Of a DNA stretch of 64,000 bases, positions 1 to 12,138 are shown one piece after another (position 1 is the first letter of the stretch; every line of letters begins with the position of its first letter). Below the pieces are notes generated by a model, which worked only from the letters and a program-made list of their open reading frames with translations, was not told the DNA's origin and did not search any database. The DNA comes from Paraescarpia echinospica (Eukaryota; Annelida; Polychaeta; Sabellida; Siboglinidae), in assembly GCA_020002185.1 (NCBI GenBank), contig CM034544.1, positions 7,495,190 to 7,559,189 of the forward strand, in the 5' to 3' direction. Made by a program: the position numbers and the translations under genes.

Positions 1-3000
1 TCTCGGATAACGATAGTTTGAGCGGGTAGCAATAATACAAGGCGACTGGTATTGAGTGCATTGTTAGGCTCTCGTTGTAGACGAGCTGTCTCGGATAACG
101 GTAGTTTGAGCGAGTAGCAATAATACAAGGCGACAGGTATTGAGTGCATTGTTCGGCTCTCGTTGTAGGCTAGCTGTCTCGGATAAAGATAGTTTGAGCG
201 AGTAGCAATAATACAAGGCGACAGGTATTGAGTGCATTGTTAGGCTCTCGTTGTAAGCGAGCTGTCTCGGATAACGGTAGTTTGAGCGGGTAGCAATAAT
301 ACAGGCCGACAAGTATTGAGTGCATTGTTAGGCTCTCGTTGTAGGCGAGCTGCCTCGGATAACGGTAGTTTGAGCGGGTAGCAATAATACAAGGCGACTG
401 GTATTGAGTGCATTGTTAGGCTCTCGTTGTAGACGAGCTGTCTCGGATAACGGTAGTTTGAGCGAGTAGCAATAATACAAGGCGACAGGTATTGAATGCA
501 TTGTTAGGCTCTCGTTGTAGGCGAGCTGTCTCGGATAAAGGTAGTTTGAGCGAGTAGCAATAATACAAGGCGACAGGTATTGAGTGCATCGTTAGGCTCT
601 CGTTGTAGGCGAGCTGTCTCGGATAACGGTAGTTTGAGCGGGTAGCAATAATACAGGCCGACAAGTATTGAGTGCATTGTTAGGCTCTCGTTGTAGGCGA
701 GCTGCCTCGGATAACGGTAGTTTGAGCGGGTAGCAATAATACAAGGCGACAGGTATTGAGTGCATTGTTAGGCTCTCGTTGTAGACGAGCTGTCTCGGAT
801 AACGGTAGTTTGAGCGAGTAGCAATAATACAAGGCGACAGGTATTGAGTGCATTGTTAGGCTCTCGTTGTACGCGAGCTGTCTTGGACAAAGGTAGTTTG
901 AGCGAGTAGCAATAATACAAGGCGACAGGTATTGAGAGCATTGTTAGGCTCTCGTTGTAGACGAGCTGTATCGGATAACGATAGTTTGAGCGAGTAGCAA
1001 TAATACAAGGCGACAGGTATTGAGTGCATTGTTAAGCTCTCATTGTAGGCGAGCTGTCTCGGATAACGGTAGTTTGAGCGAGTAGCAATAATACAGGCCG
1101 ACAAGTATTTAGTGCATTGTTAGGCTCTCGTTGTAGGCGAGCTGTCTCGGATAACGGTAGTTTGAGCGAGTAGCAATAATACAGGCCAACAAGTATTGAG
1201 TGCATTGTTAGGCTCTCGTTATAGGCGAGCTGTCTCGGATAACGGTAGTTTGAGCGAGTAGCAATAATACAAGGCGACAGGTATTGATTGCATTGTTAGG
1301 CTCTCGTTGTAGGCGAGCTGTCTCGGACAACGGTAGTTTGAGCGAGTAGCAATAATACAAGGCGACATGTATTGAGTGTATTGTTACGCTCTCGTTGTAG
1401 GCGAGCTGTCTCGGATAACGGTAGTTTGAGCGAGTAGCAATAATACAGGGCGACAGGTATTGAGTGCATTGTTAGGCTCTCGTTGTAGGCGAGCTGTCTC
1501 GGATAACGGTAGTTTGAGCGTGTAGCAATAATACAGGCCGACAGGTATTGAGTGCATTGTTAGGCTCTCATTGTAGACGAGCTGTCTCGGATAACGGTAG
1601 TTTGAGCGTGTAGCAATAATACAGGCCGACAGGTATTGAGTGCATTGTTAGGCTCTCATTGTAGACGAGCTGTCTCGGATAACGGTAGTTTGACCGTGTA
1701 GCAATAATACAGGCCGACAGGTATTGAGTGCATTGTTAGGCTCTCATTGTAGACGAGCTGTCTCGGATAACGGTAGTTTGAGCGGGTAGCAATAATACAA
1801 GGCGACAGGTATTGAGTGCATTGTTAGGCTCTCATTGTAGACGAGCTGTCTCGGATAACGGTAGTTTGAGCGGGTAGCAATAATACAAGGCGACAGGTAT
1901 TGAGTGCATTGTTAGTCTCTCGTTGTAGGCGAGCTGTCTCGGATAACGGAAGTTTGAGCGGGTAGCAATAATGCAAGGCGACAAGTATTGAGTGCATTGT
2001 TAGGCTCTCGTTGTAGGCGAGCTGTCTCGGATAATGGTAGTTTGAACGAGTAGCAATAATAGAAGGCGACAGGTATTGAGTGCATTGTTAGGCTCTCGTT
2101 GTAGACGAGCTGTCTCGGATAACGGTAGTTTGAGCGGGTAGCAATAATACTAGGCGACAAGTATCGAGAGCATTGTTAGGCTCTCGTTGTAGGCGAGCTG
2201 TCTCGGATAACGGTAGTTTGAGCGAGTAGCAATAATACAAGGCGACAGGTATTGAGTGCATTGTTAGGCTCTCGTTGTAGGCGAGCTGTCTCGGATAACG
2301 GTAGTTTGAGCTTGTAGCAATAATACAAGGCGACAGGTATTGAGTGCATTGTTAGGCTCTCGTTGTAGGCGAGCTGTCTCGGATAACGGTAGTTTGAGCG
2401 TGTAGCAATAATACAAGGCGACAAGTATTGAGTGCATTGTTAGGCTCTCGTTGTAGGCGAGCTGTCTCGGATAACGGTAGTTTGAGCGAGTAGCAATAAT
2501 ACAAGGCGACAGGTATTGAGTGCATTGTTAGGCTCTCGTTGTAGGCGAGCTGTCTCGGATAAAGGTAGTTTGAGCGAGTAGCAATAATACAAGGCGACAG
2601 GTATTGAGTGCATTGTTAGGCTCTCGTTGTAGGCGAGCTGTCTCGGATAACGGTAGTTTGAGCGGGTAGCAATAATACAGGCCGACAAGTATTGAGTGCA
2701 TTGTTAGGCTCTCGTTGTAGGCGAGCTGCCTCGGATAACGGTAGTTTGAGCGGGTAGCAATAATACAAGGCGACAGGTATTGAGTGCATTGTTAGGCTCT
2801 CGTTGTAGACGAGCTGTCTCGGGTAACGGTAGTTTGAGCGAGTAGCAATAATACAAGGCGACAGGTATTGAGTGCATTGTTAGGCTCTCGTTGTACGCGA
2901 GCTGTCTTGGACAAAGGTAGTTTGAGCGAGTAGCAATAATACAAGGCGACAGGTATTGAGAGCATTGTTAGGCTCTCGTTGTAGACGAGCTGTATCGGAT

Positions 3001-3872
3001 AACGATAGTTTGAGCGAGTAGCAATAATACAAGGCGACAGGTATTGAGTGCATTGTTAAGCTCTCATTGTAGGCGAGCTGTCTCGGATAACGGTAGTTTG
3101 AGCGAGTAGCAATAATACAGGCCGACAAATATTGAGTGCATTGTTAGGCTCTCGTTGTAGGCGAGCTGTCTCGGATAACGGTAGTTTGAGCGAGTAGCAA
3201 TAATACAGGCCAACAAGTATTGAGTGCATTGTTAGGCTCTCGTTATAGGCGAGCTGTCTCGGATAACGGTAGTTTGAGCGAGTAGCAATTATACAAGGCG
3301 ACAGGTATTGAGTGCATTGTTAGGCTCTCGTTGTAGGCGAGCTGTCTCGGACAACGGTAGTTTGAGCGAGTAGCAATAATATAAGGCGACAGGTATTGAG
3401 TGTATTGTAAGGCTCTCGTTGTAGGCGAGCTGTCTCGGATAACGGTAGTTTGAGCGAGTAGCAATAATACAGGGCGACAGGTATTGAGTGCATTGTTAGG
3501 CTCTCGTTGTAGGCGAGCTGTCTCGGATAACGGTAGTTTGAGCGTGTAGCAATAATACAGGCCGACAGGTATTGAGTGCATTGTTAGGCTCTCGTTGTAG
3601 GCGAGCTGTCTCGGATAACGGTAGTTTGAGCGGGTAGCAATAATACAAGGCGACAGGTATTGAGTGCATTGTTAGGCTCTCGTTGTAGACGAGCTGTCTC
3701 GGATAACGGTAGTTTGAGCGAGTAACAACAATACAAGGCGACAGGTATTGAGTGCATTGTTAGGCTCTCTTTGTAGGCGAGCTGTCTCGGATAACGGTAG
3801 TTTGAGCGAGTAGCAATAATACAGGCCGACAAGTATTGATTGCATTGTTAGGCTCTCGTTGTAGGTGAGCTG
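1..3872. repeat. Higher-order repeat copy 1 (44 x 88 bp)
   Basis: Unit-specific variants repeat at an offset of exactly 3872 bp (44 units). For example, the rare TCTTGGACAAAGG variant near 880 recurs near 4750, and the word at position 1 recurs at 3873. The two copies differ at only scattered bases, for example near 1974 versus 5846 and near 5334, so the higher-order duplication is much younger than the spread of the 88-bp monomers. Position 1 is only the window edge; the true phase of the higher-order unit is unknown. Confidence 0.9.
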
Positions 3873-6800
3873 TCTCGGATAACGATAGTTTGAGCGGGTA
3901 GCAATAATACAAGGCGACTGGTATTGAGTGCATTGTTAGGCTCTCGTTGTAGACGAGCTGTCTCGGATAACGGTAGTTTGAGCGAGTAGCAATAATACAA
4001 GGCGACAGGTATTGAGTGCATTGTTCGGCTCTCGTTGTAGGCTAGCTGTCTCGGATAAAGATAGTTTGAGCGAGTAGCAATAATACAAGGCGACAGGTAT
4101 TGAGTGCATTGTTAGGCTCTCGTTGTAAGCGAGCTGTCTCGGATAACGGTAGTTTGAGCGGGTAGCAATAATACAGGCCGACAAGTATTGAGTGCATTGT
4201 TAGGCTCTCGTTGTAGGCGAGCTGCCTCGGATAACGGTAGTTTGAGCGGGTAGCAATAATACAAGGCGACTGGTATTGAGTGCATTGTTAGGCTCTCGTT
4301 GTAGACGAGCTGTCTCGGATAACGGTAGTTTGAGCGAGTAGCAATAATACAAGGCGACAGGTATTGAATGCATTGTTAGGCTCTCGTTGTAGGCGAGCTG
4401 TCTCGGATAAAGGTAGTTTGAGCGAGTAGCAATAATACAAGGCGACAGGTATTGAGTGCATCGTTAGGCTCTCGTTGTAGGCGAGCTGTCTCGGATAACG
4501 GTAGTTTGAGCGGGTAGCAATAATACAGGCCGACAAGTATTGAGTGCATTGTTAGGCTCTCGTTGTAGGCGAGCTGCCTCGGATAACGGTAGTTTGAGCG
4601 GGTAGCAATAATACAAGGCGACAGGTATTGAGTGCATTGTTAGGCTCTCGTTGTAGACGAGCTGTCTCGGATAACGGTAGTTTGAGCGAGTAGCAATAAT
4701 ACAAGGCGACAGGTATTGAGTGCATTGTTAGGCTCTCGTTGTACGCGAGCTGTCTTGGACAAAGGTAGTTTGAGCGAGTAGCAATAATACAAGGCGACAG
4801 GTATTGAGAGCATTGTTAGGCTCTCGTTGTAGACGAGCTGTATCGGATAACGATAGTTTGAGCGAGTAGCAATAATACAAGGCGACAGGTATTGAGTGCA
4901 TTGTTAAGCTCTCATTGTAGGCGAGCTGTCTCGGATAACGGTAGTTTGAGCGAGTAGCAATAATACAGGCCGACAAGTATTTAGTGCATTGTTAGGCTCT
5001 CGTTGTAGGCGAGCTGTCTCGGATAACGGTAGTTTGAGCGAGTAGCAATAATACAGGCCAACAAGTATTGAGTGCATTGTTAGGCTCTCGTTATAGGCGA
5101 GCTGTCTCGGATAACGGTAGTTTGAGCGAGTAGCAATAATACAAGGCGACAGGTATTGATTGCATTGTTAGGCTCTCGTTGTAGGCGAGCTGTCTCGGAC
5201 AACGGTAGTTTGAGCGAGTAGCAATAATACAAGGCGACATGTATTGAGTGTATTGTTACGCTCTCGTTGTAGGCGAGCTGTCTCGGATAACGGTAGTTTG
5301 AGCGAGTAGCAATAATACAGGGCGACAGGTATTAAGTGCATTGTTAGGCTCTCGTTGTAGGCGAGCTGTCTCGGATAACGGTAGTTTGAGCGTGTAGCAA
5401 TAATACAGGCCGACAGGTATTGAGTGCATTGTTAGGCTCTCATTGTAGACGAGCTGTCTCGGATAACGGTAGTTTGAGCGTGTAGCAATAATACAGGCCG
5501 ACAGGTATTGAGTGCATTGTTAGGCTCTCATTGTAGACGAGCTGTCTCGGATAACGGTAGTTTGACCGTGTAGCAATAATACAGGCCGACAGGTATTGAG
5601 TGCATTGTTAGGCTCTCATTGTAGACGAGCTGTCTCGGATAACGGTAGTTTGAGCGGGTAGCAATAATACAAGGCGACAGGTATTGAGTGCATTGTTAGG
5701 CTCTCATTGTAGACGAGCTGTCTCGGATAACGGTAGTTTGAGCGGGTAGCAATAATACAAGGCGACAGGTATTGAGTGCATTGTTAGTCTCTCGTTGTAG
5801 GCGAGCTGTCTCGGATAACGGAAGTTTGAGCGGGTAGCAATAATACAAGGCGACAAGTATTGAGTGCATTGTTAGGCTCTCGTTGTAGGCGAGCTGTCTC
5901 GGATAATGGTAGTTTGAGCGAGTAGCAATAATACAAGGCGACAGGTATTGAGTGCATTGTTAGGCTCTCGTTGTAGACGAGCTGTCTCGGATAACGGTAG
6001 TTTGAGCGGGTAGCAATAATACTAGGCGACAAGTATCGAGAGCATTGTTAGGCTCTCGTTGTAGGCGAGCTGTCTCGGATAACGGTAGTTTGAGCGAGTA
6101 GCAATAATACAAGGCGACAGGTATTGAGTGCATTGTTAGGCTCTCGTTGTAGGCGAGCTGTCTCGGATAACGGTAGTTTGAGCTTGTAGCAATAATACAA
6201 GGCGACAGGTATTGAGTGCATTGTTAGGCTCTCGTTGTAGGCGAGCTGTCTCGGATAACGGTAGTTTGAGCGTGTAGCAATAATACAAGGCGACAAGTAT
6301 TGAGTGCATTGTTAGGCTCTCGTTGTAGGCGAGCTGTCTCGGATAACGGTAGTTTGAGCGAGTAGCAATAATACAAGGCGACAGGTATTGAGTGCATTGT
6401 TAGGCTCTCGTTGTAGGCGAGCTGTCTCGGATAAAGGTAGTTTGAGCGAGTAGCAATAATACAAGGCGACAGGTATTGAGTGCATTGTTAGGCTCTCGTT
6501 GTAGGCGAGCTGTCTCGGATAACGGTAGTTTGAGCGGGTAGCAATAATACAGGCCGACAAGTATTGAGTGCATTGTTAGGCTCTCGTTGTAGGCGAGCTG
6601 CCTCGGATAACGGTAGTTTGAGCGGGTAGCAATAATACAAGGCGACAGGTATTGAGTGCATTGTTAGGCTCTCGTTGTAGACGAGCTGTCTCGGGTAACG
6701 GTAGTTTGAGCGAGTAGCAATAATACAAGGCGACAGGTATTGAGTGCATTGTTAGGCTCTCGTTGTACGCGAGCTGTCTTGGACAAAGGTAGTTTGAGCG

Positions 6801-7460
6801 AGTAGCAATAATACAAGGCGACAGGTATTGAGAGCATTGTTAGGCTCTCGTTGTAGACGAGCTGTATCGGATAACGATAGTTTGAGCGAGTAGCAATAAT
6901 ACAAGGCGACAGGTATTGAGTGCATTGTTAAGCTCTCATTGTAGGCGAGCTGTCTCGGATAACGGTAGTTTGAGCGAGTAGCAATAATACAGGCCGACAA
7001 ATATTGAGTGCATTGTTAGGCTCTCGTTGTAGGCGAGCTGTCTCGGATAACGGTAGTTTGAGCGAGTAGCAATAATACAGGCCAACAAGTATTGAGTGCA
7101 TTGTTAGGCTCTCGTTATAGGCGAGCTGTCTCGGATAACGGTAGTTTGAGCGAGTAGCAATTATACAAGGCGACAGGTATTGAGTGCATTGTTAGGCTCT
7201 CGTTGTAGGCGAGCTGTCTCGGACAACGGTAGTTTGAGCGAGTAGCAATAATATAAGGCGACAGGTATTGAGTGTATTGTAAGGCTCTCGTTGTAGGCGA
7301 GCTGTCTCGGATAACGGTAGTTTGAGCGAGTAGCAATAATACAGGGCGACAGGTATTGAGTGCATTGTTAGGCTCTCGTTGTAGGCGAGCTGTCTCGGAT
7401 AACGGTAGTTTGAGCGTGTAGCAATAATACAGGCCGACAGGTATTGAGTGCATTGTTAGG
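3873..7460. repeat. Higher-order repeat copy 2, incomplete
   Basis: This copy follows copy 1 at the 3872-bp offset up to roughly 7380-7460. From about 7466 the sequence instead matches copy 1 near 1834 (offset 5632, or 64 units). The register therefore slips back by 20 units (1760 bp). After about 7930 the units no longer follow either offset and become more uniform. Confidence 0.85.
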
Positions 7461-8780
7461 CTCTCATTGTAGACGAGCTGTCTCGGATAACGGTAGTTTG
7501 AGCGGGTAGCAATAATACAAGGCGACAGGTATTGAGTGCATTGTTAGTCTCTCGTTGTAGGCGAGCTGTCTCGGATAACGGAAGTTTGAGCGGGTAGCAA
7601 TAATGCAAGGCGACAAGTATTGAGTGCATTGTTAGGCTCTCGTTGTAGGCGAGCTGTCTCGGATAATGGTAGTTTGAACGAGTAGCAATAATAGAAGGCG
7701 ACAGGTATTGAGTGCATTGTTAGGCTCTCGTTGTAGACGAGCTGTCTCGGATAACGGTAGTTTGAGCGGGTAGCAATAATACTAGGCGACAAGTATCGAG
7801 AGCATTGTTAGGCTCTCGTTGTAGGCGAGCTGTCTCGGATAACGGTAGTTTGAGCGAGTAGCAATAATACAAGGCGACAGGTATTGAGTGCATTGTTAGG
7901 CTCTCGTTGTAGGCGAGCTGTCTCGGATAACGGTAGTTTGAGCGAGTAGCAATAATACAAGGCGACAGGTATTGAGTGCATTGTTAGGCTCTCGTTGTAG
8001 ACGAGCTGTCTCGGATAACGGTAGTTTGAGCGAGTAGCAATAATACAAGGCGACAGGTATTGAGTGCATTGTTAGGCTCTCGTTTTAGACGAGCTGTCTC
8101 GGATAACGGTAGTTTGAGCGGGTAGCAATAATACAAGGCGACTGGTATTGAGTGCATTGTTAGGCTCTCGTTGTAGACGAGCTGTCTCGGATAACGGTAG
8201 TTTGAGCGAGTAGCAATAATACAAGGCGACAGGTATTGAGTGCATTGTTAGGCTCTCGTTTTAGACGAGCTGTCTCGGATAACGGTAGTTTGAGCGGGTA
8301 GCAATAATACAAGGCGACTGGTATTGAGTGCATTGTTAGGCTCTCGTTGTAGACGAGCTGTCTCGGATAACGGTAGTTTGAGCGGGTAGCAATAATACAA
8401 GGCGACAGGTATTGAGTGTATTGTTAGGCTCTCGTTGTAGACGAGCTGTCTCGGATAACGGTAGTTTGAGCGGGTAGCAATAATACAAGGCGACAGGTAT
8501 TGAGTGCATTGTTAGGCTCTCTTTGTAGGCGAGCTGTCTCGGATAACGGTAGTTTGAGCGAGTAGCAATAATACAGGGCGACAGGTATTGAGTGCATTGT
8601 TAGGCTCTCGTTGTAGGCGAGCTGTCTCGGATAACGGTAGTTTGAGCGAGTAGCAATAATACAGGGCGATAGGTATTGAGTGCATTGTTAGGCTCTCGTT
8701 GTAGGCGAGCTGTCTCTGATAACGGTAGTTTGAGCGAGTAGCAATAATACAGGCCGAGAAGTATCGAGTGCACTGACAGC

Positions 8781-9653
8781 ACTGTAGGCTTTCTAGTTTA
8801 ATGACAGTATGTACAGTTGGTTACATGCAGCACACAAAGCAGTCACGTGATGTATTACCATAACATGTTGGTCTATACGAACTTCCTATTGGTCTATTTG
8901 GTATATGGTGAAATTGACCAAAACAATTTTCTCCGTATAACTTCATAAACGATTTTTTCATATTAAGAAAAATAAATAAATAAAATAAATAAATACATAA
9001 TTATATTTCGTACTCCGAAGAAGTTAATATTCCAAATTCGCGTAATCATCAGTGGAACCGACCTGCAAGCAACTTAAGATATGAGTTATTGGGAGATTCC
9101 TAAACGTATTTAATGTGTCTGTGAGTCTTTTCTATTCCGGCAATGAATCATTGCTCTTTGGGTCGATACAGAGCTGTGAGATGAGCTGCTCTAAGACACA
9201 ACTAAACGACGATAATAAACATGTTTGCATTCTGGTGGTCCACATGGCGCAATATTTGTCTTTGCGATTTAGAGCAGAATAAGCATTATGGCTAAGATGT
9301 CTAAACACATTAGGTATCCTTATCAAGCTTACGCTCTGTGGAATCCACTATTAGTTCACAATTACGCAAGTTAGTAAGTGTTTCCTTGTCTAAGTTATTA
9401 AATAAATATTAATCAATAGAGACTAACTATTAATAATAATATATTTTTGTGAACAAAAAGGTATTACAGGTAAATACAAAATATATAGTAATGTTTTTAA
9501 AATTTGTAATGTCTAAGCTTAAACCTACAGTAATTCATGATACGACGCGTATGAGCATGACTATGCAACGTAGTTGACAATAGCAATGAAAGGATCATAT
9601 CACTCCGACGCGCACGGTATAACTGGTTGATTGATCATATTGGGTGTTTACAG
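8781..9653. other. Non-coding, AT-rich, nothing recognised
   Basis: Unique AT-rich sequence between the satellite and the pseudogene, with short A/T homopolymers and an AAATAAATAAAT run near 8965-8995. The small open frame at 9132-9326 has no recognisable motif. I see no promoter or RNA gene. Confidence 0.5.
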
Positions 9654-11475
9654 ATCCGTGAAGCGGTACAACGGGAGCTCCTACGGCGGACGGCTCTGGA
9701 CAAGGAGAAAGTGATGGAGTCGAAGCAGCGCCAATTGGAAGACTCGTGGAGGTTCACGGAACTACTGCGAGAGAAAGACTCGTTCATCGAGACGCTGGAA
9801 GGAGGCTTGGAGCAGGCTGTCACTGACGACCGCTCTCACGGCGTCAACGTGCAGGATCTGAAAAACATCGTGGAACAGACGAAACAGAAACACAAGAAGG
9901 AGCACTCTCGTGCGTTTTATCCCTACTCACAATGAAAATAGTGCCGTGTAATCTACGGATTTTGTTTTTAAACACAAATGGTATGCCACTGAATTTGATT
10001 GATACTATTATACACGAATTTTTCCAACACTAATATTTTGTTTGTGGCTATGATATTCCATATCTGTCTGCTTGTCTGTCTGCATGCATGCTCACCTACA
10101 TACACGCATGTATTTGCGACTGTCGTCGTCTTTGTCTCTGATTGTCTGTCTCTCGACGTTTCGCTCGCTCGCTCTTTCACTCTCTCGCTCTCTCGATTTC
10201 TCTCTCTCTCCCACCCTCCCTCCTTTTGTCCCTTTCTACCTCCCTCCGCCCCTTCCACCTTTCCTACCTTCTATCTCCCTCCTTCCTCTTCCCTACATAC
10301 ACCCCTCCATCTCCCTCCCTCCTTCCCCTCTCACTCCTGTCCTCCCTCCCACACTCCGTCCCCGTCTCTCCCCCTACACCCTCCTCCTTCTCCTCCTCTA
10401 TCACTCCCTCTTTACCTCGTTTGTCTGTTTCTTTCCTTGTGTCTTGTTCTATGAACCCATTAATACTATTAGTAATTCATTCATTTGTCTCACCTCAGGA
10501 TCTGGAGAAAAAGATGAAGTACAACACAGCCAACGAGAAATCCCTGCAGCGCCTCACTGAACGACAATATGAAACCGAGGCAACACTAGATTACGTCACA
10601 GATTAGCTGTCGTCATATTTACGGGAAAGTGACAGACAGAAAGACTTACTGCGCGAAGAAACCATATCACCTGGTTTAACAAAGACATCGGTGGACCGGG
10701 TTAAAGAGACGCTGCAGAAGACATTGTAAAGAATAAACGAAATGGAATCGACGAAACGTGCTCACGATTTGCTTGTGGAAGAGACAATACATGTCAGCAC
10801 AGCTCGGCGCTGAAACAGCAGCCGACCTTCGCACTGCACTTCAACAATACGTTGTGCAACAGGATTAGACGGTGACGTCACTTCGGGCGGAAGGCGAAGG
10901 CTGAACACGTCCACATGCTAGAACCTACTGTCAAAGACCTGAAGAATCGCATCGATTCGAAGAACGCAGTTGTTGCGGAACTAAGAGCCGAGCTCTCCTC
11001 GAAGGAAGCGAGGTTGGCGGCGATCCTAGCAGAAAACAAACTCCTAGAGAAGAAGCTCGCCGGTGTTGACCACGCAAGTGCATTGTGCGCTTCTCTCGAA
11101 GGTTCCCCAGTGCAGAATGGCATAGGATTTCCTTTATGCCGCGATTCCCCCTAGGCAATCGGTCGACTGAGTCCCGCGAAGGCTCAGCTAACGCATTTGC
11201 CCAAGTCCATGCCACGCATCACCCCACAAAATTCGCTCGCCCTTCAAATCAGTGCTCTTCCGCCAATTTCGCCGAAGCAGAAACGAAAGGAACTTCGACA
11301 GCAGCGAAAGCAGCAGCAATAGCAACTACAGCAACAACTTGTTCCCCAACGGTCTGGAGCAAGGCACTGTGACCGAAGCCAAGACGGGAGGCAGCATCGA
11401 CTCAACCTATGTCAGCCTGAAGAGGCTCAAAGGGTTCAATCCTGACACAAAGCGGAACTCTTCGAACGCTGGGTG
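9654..11475 (+). pseudogene. Coiled-coil protein pseudogene, two exon remnants
   Basis: A first block at 9654-about 9909 follows a good splice acceptor (GGGTGTTTACAG) and encodes a heptad-rich, charged helix (IREAVQRELLRRTALDKEK..., LLREKDSFIETLEGGLEQ). A second block starts at 10499 after TTTGTCTCACCTCAG and continues the coiled coil (DLEKKMKYNTANEKSLQRL, then LSSYLRESDRQKDLLREE). The second block carries an in-frame TAG near 10605, another stop near 10727, and frame changes before the segment at 10915-11070 (VKDLKNRIDSKNAVVAELRA). The retained intron with a pyrimidine tract argues for a decayed duplicate rather than a processed copy. The parent could be a centrosomal or myosin-like coiled-coil protein; I cannot tell. 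Plausible donors near 9909 or 9913 do not give the phase 0 that the second block wants, which fits decay. Confidence 0.55.
10135..10440 (+). repeat. Polypyrimidine tract (about 300 bp) in pseudogene intron
   Basis: Almost uninterrupted C/T on the plus strand (CTCTCGCTCTCTCG, CCCTCCCTCC, TCCTTCCTCTTCCC). All three plus frames stay open for this compositional reason only. The overlapping Ser/Pro/Leu-rich frames are not taken as coding. Confidence 0.85.
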
Positions 11476-11611
11476 AAACCACTGGCGTGGTGCAGCGCCA
11501 CGTAGCGACTACCTGCGGAAATGATTCAATTGTTTGTTTAAACTGTGTTTACCATTGAAGAACAGTTACTGCGTCGCTTTCTTTATTATCAGTAGCAAAA
11601 AAAGAAAAAAA

Positions 11612-11670
11612 ATGATATATATATATATATATTTTTTTTTTATTATATATATATAGATATATACATATAT

Positions 11671-11709
<39 letters not shown>

Positions 11710-11710
11710 G
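11612..11710. repeat. (AT)n microsatellite, interrupted
   Basis: Runs of ATATAT are broken by a T tract and single substitutions, about 100 bp in total. Confidence 0.9.
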
Positions 11711-12066
11711 CATAAATAAGTCGCAATGTTAATGTTATTTTTTTATGTAAATGATTTGCTATGGTTACTTAAGACAATGAAATAAATAAAGCCATATATT
11801 GATTATGAGAATGTCTTGATTATTACAATGTTTTAAAAGTGTTCATTCTAATTATAGCCTGGTAAAATTAAAAACCTACACTAGACATCAATACGCCACT
11901 ATCTCTAACGATTAAGAATTTACAGCTGATTAGTCGCTGATAGCCGCAGCTTCGGTTGTACCTTGAATTATGCGACCAACTCAAGATAGACTCATCGTAA
12001 ATGTTACCATGTTGTTACATACAGCAACGTGGATCTCTGAGGAAAAACATATGTTTTTTTTTACAA

Positions 12067-12083
12067 ACAGACACACACACACA

Positions 12084-12134
<51 letters not shown>
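12067..12134 (+). repeat. (CA)n microsatellite
   Basis: A nearly perfect CA dinucleotide run with one CATA interruption near 12090. Confidence 0.95.

Positions 12135-12138
<4 letters not shown>

Larger units (their letters stand above)
1..8780. repeat. 88-bp satellite array, LINE-derived, about 100 units
   Basis: The segment is an uninterrupted head-to-tail array of an 88-bp unit; landmark words such as TCTCGGATAACGGTAG and GCATTGTTAGGCTCTCG recur every 88 bp. It starts before the window and ends near 8780, where the last unit degrades into unique sequence. Most units differ by a few substitutions. Read on the minus strand, a unit contains the peptide LPLSETARLQREPNNA, which matches LPLSQTARLQRVQNNA in the RT C-terminal region of the LINE at 26653-27765. 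The nucleotide sequence also aligns (shared words ACCGTTATCC, AGACAGCTCG, AACAATGCA). Because 88 is not a multiple of 3, the frame rotates from unit to unit and the 82-residue minus-strand open frames every three units are by-products, not genes. Origin from a LINE fragment is inference from this match. Confidence 0.95.

Noticed and set aside
1..8780. Calling the satellite centromeric
   Set aside because: Higher-order structure alone does not show centromere function; no chromatin data are available.
64..8782. Minus-strand frames of 82 or 112 residues repeated through the first satellite
   Set aside because: They recur because three 88-bp units are 264 bp; each ends at a fixed stop, none has gene-like context, and the text derives from the LINE RT in shifted frames.
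9999..10498. Frames of 150-160 residues rich in Ser/Pro/Leu
   Set aside because: They lie in a pyrimidine tract between two pseudogene exons and overlap in all three frames.
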